A stretch of 64,000 bases of DNA from positions 1,240,001 to 1,304,000 of the forward strand of contig JADJDQ010000021.1 in assembly GCA_016702605.1 (NCBI GenBank), given 5' to 3'. The position numbers were made by a program, and so were the translations under genes. This document shows positions 45,102 to 54,140 of the stretch, piece by piece. The notes under the pieces are model-generated. The model made no database searches and was not told the DNA's origin. It saw nothing but the letters and a program-made list of their open reading frames with translations. Position 1 is the stretch's first letter. Each line of letters starts with the position of its first letter. Source of the stretch: Candidatus Intricatilinea gracilis. Its GTDB lineage: Bacteria > Pseudomonadota > Gammaproteobacteria > Burkholderiales > Burkholderiaceae_C.

Positions 45102-45428
45102 ATGGCCCTGCTCATTCATGCCCACGGTGCCAGTGAACGAGACCGACTCAGGGGCGCTGCAGCCGCCTGGTCTGTCTTCGACCAGGCAGGCGTTACCGCA
45201 TCGGCGTGCGCGTGGGCAGTGTTTCAGCGTGACCGTGCGACGGCACGGGAACAGCCCGCGGCACACATCGCCGATGCACATCCGTTGAGCGAAAACATCG
45301 TTCGCCTTGCAACGATCTGGGACCTGGCGCAGGACGCAGGCGTTGCGGCGTGCTGCAGTGCAATGGCAAGCGTGCCGGCTGATGCCTGCATGGAATTGCC
45401 GCAGGCAGATTTCCTCGCCGGCCTGTAG
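45102..45428 (+). CDS. Doubtful hypothetical protein
   Basis: This 108-residue frame lies between the terminator and the next secreted-protein gene. It is Ala-rich with six Cys (SACAW, VAACCS, ADACME), lacks a clear ribosome-binding site (AAAGTAG is 5 bp from the ATG) and matches no family I know. Third-position GC is only moderate. It may be a chance frame. Confidence 0.3.
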   Translation: MALLIHAHGASERDRLRGAAAAWSVFDQAGVTASACAWAVFQRDRATAREQPAAHIADAHPLSENIVRLATIWDLAQDAGVAACCSAMASVPADACMELPQADFLAGL

Positions 45429-45470
45429 CCAAGCTTACATTTGCGGTCACACATCCTCGGAGGCACTGCC

Positions 45471-46244
45471 ATGAGTACTCTGGGCATACGCTGTATTGCA
45501 CTCATCGCACTGGCAAGTGCATGGCCCGCGCTGATGGCGCAAACGTACAGCCGCGCGCAACTCGAGCAGCAGTATCGGGTGACCTGCTCTGCACAGAACC
45601 TCGCCGCCTCGCCGTTCCTGCGGGCACAGTGCGTGCAGATTCGCGCGCAGATCGACCAAATCTCTGACGAAGGTGAAACTGGCGAAGACGAGGAAGCCGA
45701 CAGTTCACCGGCCCGTCCGGTACCCGTTACCCCGAGCGGCGCGATCGGTGACCCCGGCATGCTGACGCGTGAGCGGGTGTACGACGATCAATGTGTGAGG
45801 CGAGTACCACGCACCGATGCCGAACGCGCGCAGTGCCAGCGCCTCTATCAACGAATCAATCCGGCGACCAACGGCGGCCCGGGCGCCGTGACGCCCAACG
45901 GTCGTGGTGGCGCGGGTGCTGACCGCAGCACCGGCGGCGCCCCGGTGGATCAAAACGGGCGCGAGTGCATCTCGCTCGTTGATCAGAAGCTGGAACGCTG
46001 GGGCAACAACAACGAGAACACTACGCGTAGCTATTTCTTCAGCAACAGCTGCAACCACGCCATGAACATCACTGGGCAGCTTAGCCAAGCCGACGGCTCC
46101 GAGCAGGGAGCCGCTGTCTCGATATGTCCAGGCCGCACAGGAAAATTACTCTGCTCGGGCTTCGGTGCCGGAAAGGGTTGCGCTCAATTGATCGGTTACC
46201 GCGTGGAGCCCGCGCCCGCATTGACTGAAAGCTGCCGTCGCTGA
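45471..46244 (+). CDS. Secreted protein, Cys-containing, unknown
   Basis: This 257-residue protein has a signal peptide (STLGIRCIALIALASAWPALMAQ, cut near residue 24). A first segment, SRAQLEQQYRVTCSAQNLAASPFLRAQCVQIRAQI, is followed by an acidic Asp/Glu linker. A second related segment has the same Cys spacing (DDQCVRRVPRTDAERAQCQRLYQRI). The last 90 residues form a Cys-paired domain (GRECISLVDQKLERWGNNNENTTRSYFFSNSCNHAMNI, ICPGRTGKLLCSG). GGAGG precedes the ATG by 7 bp. Two internal repeats and paired Cys suggest a periplasmic or extracellular disulfide protein. The function is unknown. Confidence 0.75.
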   Translation: MSTLGIRCIALIALASAWPALMAQTYSRAQLEQQYRVTCSAQNLAASPFLRAQCVQIRAQIDQISDEGETGEDEEADSSPARPVPVTPSGAIGDPGMLTRERVYDDQCVRRVPRTDAERAQCQRLYQRINPATNGGPGAVTPNGRGGAGADRSTGGAPVDQNGRECISLVDQKLERWGNNNENTTRSYFFSNSCNHAMNITGQLSQADGSEQGAAVSICPGRTGKLLCSGFGAGKGCAQLIGYRVEPAPALTESCRR

Positions 46245-46349
46245 CGTCGGTTCGTGCCGTCGACAACGCTTTCCGAAGCAAGCCGATTTCGAGTTGGAGA
46301 TTTGCAGCCATCGGGCTTGATCTCAGCAGGTGTCGATTGTTTAAGGTCA

Positions 46350-46497
46350 CTCTGGCGGGGTGGCGGCGCGGGCTTGTCGGGGTCGACGGTGATCTGGATC
46401 TCCAGCGCCGCGATCGTCACATCTACCTGGGCCGTCAGGGTGACAGGGCCGGCGTGGATGGGGCCTCTGGCGCAACTCGTCGATGGCGATGACCAGG
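46350..46497 (-). pseudogene. Broken duplicate of the 3' end of the 40608 gene
   Basis: Read on the minus strand, this stretch encodes the same C-terminal beta segment as the 40608-40964 gene (DVTIAALEIQITVDPDKP against DVVVAALEIQIVVDPEQP). The DNA is similar over about 140 bp. One extra G near 46463 shifts the frame relative to the intact copy, and the 5' half of the gene is absent. It is a dead partial duplicate. Bases 46302-46325 next to it contain two weak TTGCAG/CTCAG words. Confidence 0.7.
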
Positions 46498-46512
46498 GCT
46501 GAAGAGGCTTAG

Positions 46513-46722
46513 GTCAAGAAGGTCTGCCGCGACCTGCTGGCTACGCTGAGACGCGAGAAGCAGCAGGCGAGGGCAGGGGGAATGCAGGCCATCAAGATGG
46601 CGTTACGGCCGCGTTCGATTCCCGGCGCCTTCACCAAAGACCTGCGAGCCGAAAAACTTGCCCGTGCCTACGCACATGTCTACGACCACTTCGGTAGCCA
46701 GTCTGCGGGTGCGCCGATCTGA
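46513..46722 (+). pseudogene. Remnant resembling the C-terminus of a type I restriction HsdR subunit
   Basis: An open stretch of 69 codons begins after a TAG and ends at TGA 46720-46722. It reads VKKVCRDLLATLRREKQQA and ends EKLARAYAHVYDHFGS. Type I R subunits end with the same layout (ARDLLATLK, a KQQARA-like region, then a final YQHVYD). The LVLDW segment between EK and QQARA is missing, and there is no start. No hsdM or hsdS is nearby. The similarity is short, so the call is tentative. Confidence 0.45.
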
Positions 46723-46842
46723 AAAGCAAATCGTCGTCGTCGTGTCGATGATGGTGTCGCCCGTACTTGTCGAACTACAGCCCTTTGCGGGCTTGCGGCG
46801 TCACGTCCTGCGGCTGGAAGCCATCGCTCTTCGATGACAGCC

Positions 46843-48060
46843 TCACTGCCCCTGCGTGCCGCCCGGCGCAGCGTCCAGGCTGGTGTTGCTTTTTGCGGCC
46901 ACATCGCCCGCGAACTCCGACCTGATGGCCAGGCCGTGGGCGTCGAGCGCCGGTGCCGCGGGGAAGTCGGGCGTCTCCCAGTCGACGCCCCAGGGTGATG
47001 CAGTCACTTCGACGTGGTGGCCCTGCACCGGCATGCGCCGGGTGCGCAGCTGCGGGTGCTGGATCAGGTCGTGGACCGAGTTGACGTTGGCAAAGGCGGT
47101 CTGCGCCTCGGTGAGCCGGTCGACCATGGTGGCGCTGGGCAGGCTGGCAAACACCTCCGCGACCGTGCCGTCGACGAAGTCGCGGTGGGCGACCCGGGCG
47201 GCGTTGCCGGCGCAGCGCGCGTCGTTCAGCAGGTCAGGGCGGCACAGCACCACGCGGCAGAAGTCGGCCCATTCGCGCTCGTTCTGGATCGAGAGCACGA
47301 TGTCGCGCCCGTCGGCGCAGGTGAAGGCGCTGTAGGGCGCAATCGTCGGATGCCGCAGGCCGACGCGCTCGGGCGCCTTGCCGCCGTAGCGTGCCTGCAG
47401 ATACGGCACGCTCATCAGCTCGGCGGCCGAGCCGAACAGCGAGACCTTGACCGCCGATCCGCAACCCGTGCGCTCGCGCAGCATCAGTGCTTGCTGGATG
47501 CCGATGAGTGCGTTCATGCCGGCGCTGATGTCGCACAGCGACACGCCGATGCGGCCCCAGTCACCTGGCGCACCGCTTACCGACACCAGCCCGCTTTCGG
47601 CTTGCACCAGCAGGTCGTAGGCCTTCATGCCGAACAGGCGGCCCTCGTCGCCATAGCCGCTGATGTCGCAGGTCACCAGGCGCGGGTGGCGCTTGCGCAG
47701 CGCCGCCGAGCCGATGCCCAGGCGCTCGGTCGCCCCCGGCGCCAGGTTCTGGATGAACACGTCGGCCTGGGCCAGCAGGCGTTCGAGCAGCGCCATGTCG
47801 TCGGCGTTCTTCACATCCAGCGCAATCGATTCCTTGCCGCGGTTGATCCACACCCAGTACGACGACTCGCCGTGCACCGCGCTGTCGTAGCCGCGAGCGA
47901 AATCGCCCTCCTGGCGTTCGATCTTGATCACACGCGCACCGGCATCGGCCAGCCGGCTGCTGCAGTAGGGTGCGGCCACGGCCTGTTCGAGCGCAACCAC
48001 AAACATGCCGTCCAGCGGGCGGGCACCTGGCGGTGTGGGGTGGGGCTCAGGGCTGCGCAT
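46843..48060 (-). CDS. CaiB/BaiF-family CoA transferase, second copy in window
   Basis: This 405-residue class III CoA transferase has LDGMFVVALEQAVAAPYCSSRLADAGARVIKIER at the start, NRGKESIALDVKN, the catalytic Asp in MKAYDLLVQAESGLVSVSG, and VKVSLFGSAAELMSVPYLQ. It differs from the 15637 enzyme in the EQAVAAP start and resembles mesaconyl/itaconate or succinyl-type CoA transferases. The exact acid is unknown. The ATG at 48060 is used. The gene is divergent from a GST remnant and flanked on both sides by gene debris, so its partner enzymes may have been lost. Confidence 0.88.
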   Translation of the reverse strand: MRSPEPHPTPPGARPLDGMFVVALEQAVAAPYCSSRLADAGARVIKIERQEGDFARGYDSAVHGESSYWVWINRGKESIALDVKNADDMALLERLLAQADVFIQNLAPGATERLGIGSAALRKRHPRLVTCDISGYGDEGRLFGMKAYDLLVQAESGLVSVSGAPGDWGRIGVSLCDISAGMNALIGIQQALMLRERTGCGSAVKVSLFGSAAELMSVPYLQARYGGKAPERVGLRHPTIAPYSAFTCADGRDIVLSIQNEREWADFCRVVLCRPDLLNDARCAGNAARVAHRDFVDGTVAEVFASLPSATMVDRLTEAQTAFANVNSVHDLIQHPQLRTRRMPVQGHHVEVTASPWGVDWETPDFPAAPALDAHGLAIRSEFAGDVAAKSNTSLDAAPGGTQGQ

Positions 48061-48250
48061 TTGGTCTCCGGTGTCTTGTGCTTGCAGTGTTGATTATGGA
48101 AAACACCTGCGTTCGCTCGGAAAAGCACTCGCGCAGATCCATCATCGACCGGCGTGCCCGTGGAACACCAGCCCTGCTCGACAACCCGGGCATGCGCGGG
48201 CAGCCGGGCACGCTGCCAAACTGTCGGCACCACACCACCAGAGACGCGCG

Positions 48251-48611
48251 ATGCAACTGCTGGCCAACAACCAACTCGCCCTTCGTGCGCATCGCGCGCA
48301 CGGCGCTGATCGAAAAGGGCATCGGCCTCGATCTCACCATCGTCGACCCCTGGGCCGACGACGCCCGCCTGCGCGCCGCCAACGCCGCCACCCGCGTGCC
48401 CACCCTGGTGCTCGACGACGGCACACCGCTTACCGAAGCCATGCTCATCGTGCAATGGCTCGAAGCCATCACCGCAGTGACGCTCTACGACTACCAGCAA
48501 CTGCGCTACGCCGACCAGCCCTGGTTGCCCAGGACGCCCAGGCTACAGGCGTTGGCCGAGGCCTGGCGCTGGCGCGAGTCGTTCAGGAAGACGATGCCGT
48601 TCGTGGCTTGA
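48251..48611 (+). pseudogene. Glutathione S-transferase pseudogene (frameshift plus internal deletion)
   Basis: MQLLANNQ followed by a +1 slip (extra C near 48274-48276) continues as SPFVRIARTALIEKGI, VDPWADDARL, RVPTLVLDDGTPLTEAMLIVQWLEA, a complete GST thioredoxin-like N-domain. After about 80 residues it jumps to a typical GST C-terminal end (PRTPRLQALAEAWRWRESFRKTMPF), missing roughly 80 residues of the helical domain. The span is one over a multiple of three. The gene cannot make a working enzyme. Confidence 0.75.
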
Positions 48612-48872
48612 TGGGGCATATGGTGGCCACCGGGCTGGACAGGGTGGCGTCTTGTCCGGCGGTTCAACAGGGGGGGCGACGTCCGGCCGGCTTCAATCGA
48701 CCCTCAACGGACATCCGCGCGCTCGAATTCGTCGCCCTGTAGCCGCCGGTCAGACCAAAGCAACACACCCGAAGGTGGCCCCGTGCCGAAGCACACACAT
48801 CAGTGGGCGACCCTGAGGACGATTGTTGCGAGTTGCGCGGCTCGAGATCGCGTGGGCTCACCTCACCGAGAC

Positions 48873-49052
48873 CTCATCGTGCTGGGCGCCGGCGTGGCCG
48901 GCGTCCAATTGCCGATGCTGCTGCGCCGCTTCGGCCAGGACCCGGCCACGGCGTCGTCGATCATCCTGACGACTGTCACCGATGTCGTGGGCTTCTTCTC
49001 TTTCCTGGGCATCGCAGCGCTGTGCGCGCCCTGGTTGGCTCCCGGCCTATGA
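48873..49052 (+). pseudogene. C-terminal remnant of an MgtE-type magnesium transporter
   Basis: The last 60 codons of an open frame read LIVLGAGVAGVQLPMLLRRF, GQDPATASSIILTTVTDVVG and FFSFLGIAALCAPWLAPGL. This corresponds to the final two helices of MgtE, where TTVTDV forms part of the Mg2+ pore. No upstream portion of the transporter is present; the preceding 260 bp are unrelated. The remnant ends 20 bp before the transglutaminase-like gene. Confidence 0.7.
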
Positions 49053-49071
49053 CCCAGCACAATCCGCTCTC

Positions 49072-50031
49072 ATGAGCGTCATCCTCGAAGTCCGCCACGT
49101 CACAACCTACCTCTATGCGCGGCCGGTGCGGTTCTCGACCCATCGCGTGCTGTTCCGCCCCCGCGCCGCACATGACATCCGCGTGCTCGACGCCGCGCTC
49201 GAAGTCAGCCCGGCGAGCAGCGTGCGCTGGATACACGACGTGTTCTCCAACTCGGTGGCACTGGTCGACCCGATCGAACCCGCAGCGGAACTGCGGTTCA
49301 CGGCCAGCTTCACCATCGAGCACCAGGGCGTGCTGAACCACGAACTGCCCATCGCGCCCGAAGCCGAGCTCTACCCCTTCACCTACTCGGCCGACGAGCA
49401 GATCGACCTGTCCGGTTTCATGCAGATGCAGTACCCTGACGATTCCGCCGCCGTGCGCGAATGGGCGGCGCAGTTCCAGCCGCCCGGCGCGGCCATGCAG
49501 ACGCGTGAACTGCTGGCCCGTATCAACGAGGCCATGCGCCGTCACTTCAGCTACGCCGCGCGAGAGGCCGTCGGCACCCAGCGCCCGGCGCTGACGCTGC
49601 AGACCAAGGCCGGAACCTGCCGCGACTTTGCGCTGCTGATGATGGAGGCCGCTCGCTCGCTGGGCATGGCGGCGCGCTTCGTTTCGGGCTACATCTACGA
49701 CCCGGCGCTGGACAGATCCGAATCGACGCCCAGCAGCGCGCAGGCAAGCCGCGACGCCGGCGGCACACTGGGCTCGGGCGCCACCCATGCTTGGCTGCAC
49801 GTGTTCCTGCCCGGCGCGGGCTGGGTGCCCTTCGACCCCACGAACAGCCTCTTCGGCGGCACCGACCTGATCCGCGTGGCCATCACGCGCACACCCGAAC
49901 AGGCTGCGCCTGTGTCGGGGTCGTGGGACGGCATGGCACAGGACTTCCTCGGCATGAACGTCGAGGTGCAGGTGCGGCGACTGGATGCGGCGATCGTGCC
50001 GACCGCAATGCCCGCCTGCCCGGCCACCTAA
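49072..50031 (+). CDS. Transglutaminase-like cysteine peptidase family protein
   Basis: This 319-residue protein has a bacterial transglutaminase N-terminal beta domain (LEVRHVTTYLYARPVRFSTHRVLFRPR) followed by the core fold. The catalytic triad is visible: Cys183 in KAGTCRDFALLM, His in GATHAWLHVFLPGAGW, and Asp in VPFDPTN. It has no signal peptide, so it is probably cytoplasmic, where such proteins act as peptidases or amide-forming enzymes. In many genomes they sit near ATP-grasp/alpha-E partners, which are not found here. I use ATG 49072. Confidence 0.9.
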   Translation: MSVILEVRHVTTYLYARPVRFSTHRVLFRPRAAHDIRVLDAALEVSPASSVRWIHDVFSNSVALVDPIEPAAELRFTASFTIEHQGVLNHELPIAPEAELYPFTYSADEQIDLSGFMQMQYPDDSAAVREWAAQFQPPGAAMQTRELLARINEAMRRHFSYAAREAVGTQRPALTLQTKAGTCRDFALLMMEAARSLGMAARFVSGYIYDPALDRSESTPSSAQASRDAGGTLGSGATHAWLHVFLPGAGWVPFDPTNSLFGGTDLIRVAITRTPEQAAPVSGSWDGMAQDFLGMNVEVQVRRLDAAIVPTAMPACPAT

Positions 50032-50053
50032 ACGGCCCTGGCTTGGATCCGCA

Positions 50054-50440
50054 TCAGTCGGGCGGCAGAGGCCGAACCCGGCGGCCGAAGGTCGCAGCGG
50101 CGGCGATCACGGCCACCACCGGCGGCGAGTCCGGCCACAGCATCAGCGCGCCGATGCCGGCAAAGGTCAACCCACTTTCCTTCAGGCTCGCGGCCAAGAG
50201 CTTGCGGTCGTGCGCCAGCAGCCACGGGTGCGGCACCGCCCCCAGCATGAAGAGGATCAGCCCCCATGCGATGTCGACCAGCAGGCGCGCGCTCTGCAGA
50301 GCCTCGGCAGGCAACGGCCCCAGGCCGCTGGCACAGATGAGAAGGCCGAAGGCCATGAACCTGGTGATGGTCGGCAGCCAGTCCAGCCGCGCAGCGAGCA
50401 CGCCGCCCTGCGTGCCGAAGGCCTGTAACAGGCGGAACAC
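50054..50440 (-). pseudogene. Fragment of a CPA2-type cation:proton antiporter N-terminus
   Basis: This minus-strand frame encodes FMAFGLLICASGLGPLPAEAL, LVDIAWGLILFMLGAVPHPW and SLKESGLTFAGIGALMLW. This is the same sequence layout as the N-terminal helices of the intact antiporter at 55980 (MCVAAAGFGLG, VVDLALGLLLFELGSRV, SVAESAATFAAVMLV). The frame ends after about 125 residues, where the intact protein has 412, and no continuation is found. It is therefore a truncated paralogue, not a complete gene. Confidence 0.6.
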
Positions 50441-50534
50441 GAATCAGCTTGGATTCGTGTCAGCCCTGCGGCAAGAAGTAGGTCCAGTGCTCGGTGTATG
50501 TGCTCATGGGTTTGCGCGCCGGCCCGCCGCCACT

Positions 50535-51179
50535 TCAGGGCTGCCGCGCAACGGCGCGTTGCAACTCGTCTTCCAGCCAGGGCAGCAGGCTGTCGAACAC
50601 CGAGGCCACCGCCAGCGACATGGCCGCCGCGGCGGCCGCCGAATCGGCGCTCGCGGCGGGCACCTCTGCGGCAAACGGCCGGCGCGCCACGCGCGTGCGG
50701 TTGCGCCGGTCGAAGAGTTCGGCCGTGACCGCCAGCCGAGCCAGCCCGGGCGGCGCGGCAACATCGTGGTGCAAGGTGTCGATGGCCAGCGTCAGCAGCC
50801 AGTCGGCGCGCAGTGGCTCGCCGAGCAAGCCTACCGCGCCAGCCACGCCGTGTGCCTCGAGCCGCTGCTGCAGCAGGCGCGGCAACTGGCGCACAGGGCG
50901 CTCCGCCCAGGAAGCGAACTGGTAGAACGCAAATTCGTGAGGGCGGCGCGAGTAGGCGATGGCCGCGGTGTCGGCCAGCGCGCTGGCGGGCAAGGGCTGG
51001 ATGAGCAGGGCAGCCACCAGCGGCTGGCCGCGGCGCTGCATGGCCGCAGCGCCGTCGTGCAGTTGGTAGCTGGCCTGCAATGCAGCGCCTTCGCTGCTGC
51101 CCACTGAGATGCAGCCCGCGAGGCTGCCGGCCACCCCGGCAAACAGGCCGCGCAGCGCAAAGCGGCGGGTGATCTTCAA
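50535..51179 (-). CDS. ABC-type transport auxiliary lipoprotein (MlaC/PqiC-class)
   Basis: This 214-residue lipoprotein has signal peptide RFALRGLFAGVAGSLAGC (lipobox Cys23). The mature part fits the ABC_trans_aux family (PqiC/YmbA-like): QPLVAALLIQPLPASALADT, IAYSRRPHEFAFYQFASWAERP, LPRLLQQRLE. It probably sits in the outer membrane facing the periplasm and works with the MCE protein encoded just upstream. The 4-bp overlap with that gene couples the two. This is the last gene of the Mla-type operon. Confidence 0.88.
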   Translation of the reverse strand: MKITRRFALRGLFAGVAGSLAGCISVGSSEGAALQASYQLHDGAAAMQRRGQPLVAALLIQPLPASALADTAAIAYSRRPHEFAFYQFASWAERPVRQLPRLLQQRLEAHGVAGAVGLLGEPLRADWLLTLAIDTLHHDVAAPPGLARLAVTAELFDRRNRTRVARRPFAAEVPAASADSAAAAAAMSLAVASVFDSLLPWLEDELQRAVARQP

Positions 51180-52228
51180 TGCGGCTTCTCCCCGGGCCCG
51201 AGTTGCGCCGGCCCAGGTCCCAACAAGGCGGCGCGCGGCTCGCGCAGGCGGTCCAGCACGCGGGCGCCCGTCTCCACGCTGAGCCGCAGTTCGGTGATGG
51301 CGGCGCTGAGCTGGTCGTCGATGTTCACGGCCGACTGCTCCAGCCGCAGCGCGGAGGCCCCGGCCTGCTGCTGCAGGGTCTCGCTGGCGGCGGCGATGCG
51401 CTCGAAAGCGCGCTGCGCCTCGGCCACAGCGCGCTGGGTGTCCGCCAGTGTGGTGTCCAGCCGCTGGCCGCCGCTTTCGGCCACCACCGCCACGCGGTCG
51501 CCGGCCCTGCCCAGCGTGGTGGCGGCATTTCCCACGGCCGATGCGGCGTCGCCGATGCGGTTGACAGCGACGCCGGCGTTCGTGGCCGCTTGCCCGACTT
51601 CGGTGGCGGCGTGGCCGATGCGGTTCAGCGCACCGTCCAGCGCGGCCAGGCCCTGGTTGATGCCGGTGGCCAGGTCGCGCAGGCTCGCCACGGTGGCCAT
51701 GAAGGTCTTGCGGTTCTCGGCCGCCAGCAGCTGGTTGAGGTTGCCGATGGCCACGGTGGCCATATCGCCCACCTTGTTGACGCGGCCGGTGATCTCTTGC
51801 AGATCGGAGCGACCCTCGCCGATGACTGGTAAGGTTTCACCCTCGGGCACCTTCACCAGCAGCTCGCCGGGCGGGTCGCCGCCGATCAGGGTGATGGCGG
51901 CGATGCCGGTGACGAAGTTGCGCGTCACCACGGCTACGGTGTTGGTGCTCAACGGCACCCGGCGGTCCACGCGCACCTGCACGCGCAGGCGGCTCAGGTT
52001 GCGGCCGGGCAAGCTGTAATCTTCGACGCGGCCGACGCGGATACCGCGCAACGTGACGTCGGCGCCGACCTCCACGCCGTCCAGCTCCTGTTGCTCAAAG
52101 TGGATGGCGTAGCGGTTGAAGCTGTCATCGCTGCCGGCGTTACGCAGCCACAGCACGGCGGCCAGCATGCCCGCCAGCAAGGCCAGCACCGCAGCACCCA
52201 CCCAGGTATAGCGCGCTTCAGATTCCAT
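51176..52228 (-). CDS. MCE/MlaD-family lipid-binding protein
   Basis: This 350-residue protein has an N-terminal helix (YTWVGAAVLALLAGMLAAVLWL) and an MCE domain at about 35-130 (YAIHFEQQELDGVEVGADVTLRGIRVGRVEDYSL, TGIAAITLIGG). A long Ala-rich helical tail with a heptad-like pattern follows (about 145-330). The tail would form the periplasmic tube or needle typical of PqiB/LetB-like or long MlaD proteins. It carries phospholipid between membranes together with the ATPase and permease encoded upstream. Its start overlaps the ATPase gene's end by 11 bp. Confidence 0.9.
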   Translation of the reverse strand: MESEARYTWVGAAVLALLAGMLAAVLWLRNAGSDDSFNRYAIHFEQQELDGVEVGADVTLRGIRVGRVEDYSLPGRNLSRLRVQVRVDRRVPLSTNTVAVVTRNFVTGIAAITLIGGDPPGELLVKVPEGETLPVIGEGRSDLQEITGRVNKVGDMATVAIGNLNQLLAAENRKTFMATVASLRDLATGINQGLAALDGALNRIGHAATEVGQAATNAGVAVNRIGDAASAVGNAATTLGRAGDRVAVVAESGGQRLDTTLADTQRAVAEAQRAFERIAAASETLQQQAGASALRLEQSAVNIDDQLSAAITELRLSVETGARVLDRLREPRAALLGPGPAQLGPGEKPH

Positions 52229-53000
52229 GCGCGGAGTCTATGCCCGTGGTGTGGCGCACCGAGAAGTAGTCCCGCAGCCATGGGTCGTCCAGCGCCATCA
52301 CCTCGCGCACAGGGCCGTCGGCAAGCACGCGGCCCGCCGAGAGTACGATGAGCCGGTCGACCACACCCAGCAGGGTATCGAGGTCGTGCGTGACGATGAA
52401 GACGGTGATGCCCAGGTCGTCGACGAGCGAACGCAGCAGGCGGTCGAAGGCGCGCGCGGTGATCGGGTCCAGGCCCGAGGTCGGCTCGTCCAGAAACAGC
52501 ACTTCGGGTTCCAGCGCAATGGCGCGCGCGATGGCGGCGCGCTTGCGCATGCCGCCCGAGAGCTCACTGGGCTTCTTCGCGCCTGCGGCCACCGGCAGCC
52601 CGGCCTGCAGAAGCCGCAGCGAGACCAGGGCGTCAATGGTGACCGGGGCCAAGCGCGTGTGCTCGTGCAGCGGCACAGCGACGTTCTGCGCCACCGTCAA
52701 TGACGAAAACAGGGCGCCGTCCTGGAACATCATGCCGAAGCGGCGGCGCACGGCATCCAGCTCGGCCGGCGCGGCTTCCCACAGGCTGGTGCCGAGCAGG
52801 CGCACGGTGCCGGCGCTGGGGCGATGCAGGCCGATCATCTCGCGCAGCAGCACCGACTTGCCGGTGCCGCTGCCGCCGATCAGCGCCACCAGCGAGCCGG
52901 GTGCGACCTGGAAGCCTACCCCGTCGTGCACGGTCTGCGCGTCGAAGCGGGTGACGATGCCCTCGACCTCGATCACGGGGGGCGATGGCGTGGCGGTCAC
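52218..53000 (-). CDS. Lipid-transport ABC ATPase, MlaF-like
   Basis: This 260-residue ATPase starts at GTG 53000 with CCGGAG 6 bp ahead. Walker A is GGSGTGKS, the Q-loop MMFQDGALFSSLTV, the signature LSGGMRKRAAIARAI (the MlaF-type LSGGMxxR), Walker B VLFLDEPTSGLD and the H-loop VTHDLDTLL. It powers the MCE system with the permease encoded at 53015. The longer upstream frame is antisense or shadow sequence apart from the STAS part of the permease gene. Confidence 0.9.
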   Translation of the reverse strand: MTATPSPPVIEVEGIVTRFDAQTVHDGVGFQVAPGSLVALIGGSGTGKSVLLREMIGLHRPSAGTVRLLGTSLWEAAPAELDAVRRRFGMMFQDGALFSSLTVAQNVAVPLHEHTRLAPVTIDALVSLRLLQAGLPVAAGAKKPSELSGGMRKRAAIARAIALEPEVLFLDEPTSGLDPITARAFDRLLRSLVDDLGITVFIVTHDLDTLLGVVDRLIVLSAGRVLADGPVREVMALDDPWLRDYFSVRHTTGIDSAHGI

Positions 53001-53014
53001 GGCGGCTCCGGCGA

Positions 53015-54140
53015 TCACAGCCCTAGCCCCTGCAGCACCACGGCGAAGGCCGCGTCCAGCAGGATCACCGCGACGATGCTCTGCACCACCGTGGAGGTGG
53101 TGGCCGCACCCAGGGCGCGCGTGTCGCGGCCCACCGTCATACCCATGCGCACGCCGATGACGGCGATGACCAGCGCGAACACCGGGGCCTTGACGAGGCC
53201 CACAAACACGTGGCGCAGCGCCAGCTCTTCGCGAAGCCGGGCCAGGAAGGCCACCGGCGTGATGTCGAGCATGGGCCCGGCGACGGCCATCGCGCCCAGC
53301 AGGCTCATCACGTCGCCGACGAAGACCAGCAGCGGCAGCGCCACCATCAGTGCCAGCACCCGCGGCAGCACAAGCACCTGAACCGGCGACAGGCCCAGGG
53401 TGCGGATGGCATCTGTCTCTTCGGTCAGGCGCATCGAACCCAGCTGCGCCGTGAATGCGGCGCCAGAGCGGCCGGCGACGATGATGGCCACGATGATGGG
53501 CGCGAACTCGCGCGTTGCGCCGATGCCGACGCCGTCGACGACGAAGATGTTGGCGCCGTACTTCTCGGCCTGCAGCCCGAGCAGGTAGGTGACAACGACG
53601 CCGATCAGCAGCGTCACCAGCGCCACCACCGGGATGGCGTTGAGGCCGGTCTGCTCGAGCTGCACCGTGGTCTCGCGCAGCCGCAGCCGGCGCGGGTGGG
53701 CCAGCACCTCGGCCGCGGCGGCCGCCGTAAGGCCCAGGTAGTTCAGGTGCCCGAGCAGCAGGCTGCCCAACGCCGCCGTCGGGAGGCCGATGCGCACCAG
53801 CCAGCCGCTGTGCGGTGTGGGGGGCGGCGCGGCCAGCGTCGAGGTGCGCGCGCACCTGTTCGAGAATGCGCGCATGCACGCCGTCAAATCCGGTACAGGC
53901 GCCCTGCGCGGTACCCGTACCGGCAACGGTCATGGCGCGCAGCAGCACCAGGGCGGCGGCGCTGTCGAAGCCCGTGAGGGCGCTTCCGTCGACCACTGCG
54001 GGGCCGGCCGCTGGCGTCGTCAGCGCTTGCGCCAACGCCTCTTCTATCTCTGCCAGATGGGCCAGGCGCCAGGCGCCGGCCAGGCGCAGCACGGTGCGCC
54101 CGTCGGCGGCATCAGCCGTTAGCCAGACACTGCCGTTCAT
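53015..54140 (-). pseudogene. STAS-MlaE fusion permease, frameshifted in a C6 run
   Basis: From ATG 54140 a STAS domain is read (VVDGSALTGFDSAAALVLLRAM), up to HARILEQVRAHLDAG. The MlaE permease then continues in another frame: SGWLVRIGLPTAALGSLLLGHL, EQTGLNAIPVVALVTLLIGVVVTYL, FAPIIVAIIVAGRSGAAFTAQLG, MRLTEETDAIRTLG. The switch falls in the six-G run (plus strand) at 53819-53824; the span is one over a multiple of three. An MlaB-type STAS domain fused to MlaE is common outside enterobacteria. Correcting the run restores a protein of about 375 residues, so a sequencing slip is a serious possibility. Confidence 0.82.

Noticed and set aside
46302..46325. TTGCAG and CTCAG words about 19 bp apart, like a third 20-bp array
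   Set aside because: Only two units and not on a 20-bp step; too weak to call.
50460..50507. 15-residue frame MSTYTEHWTYFLPQG on the minus strand
   Set aside because: It looks like a genuine protein tail but has no upstream part and no ribosome-binding site; not enough to call.
52218..54140. A single 640-residue STAS-ATPase fusion protein
   Set aside because: The middle of that frame is nonsense; the MlaE permease is read from another frame there, so the fusion is an artefact of the frameshift.
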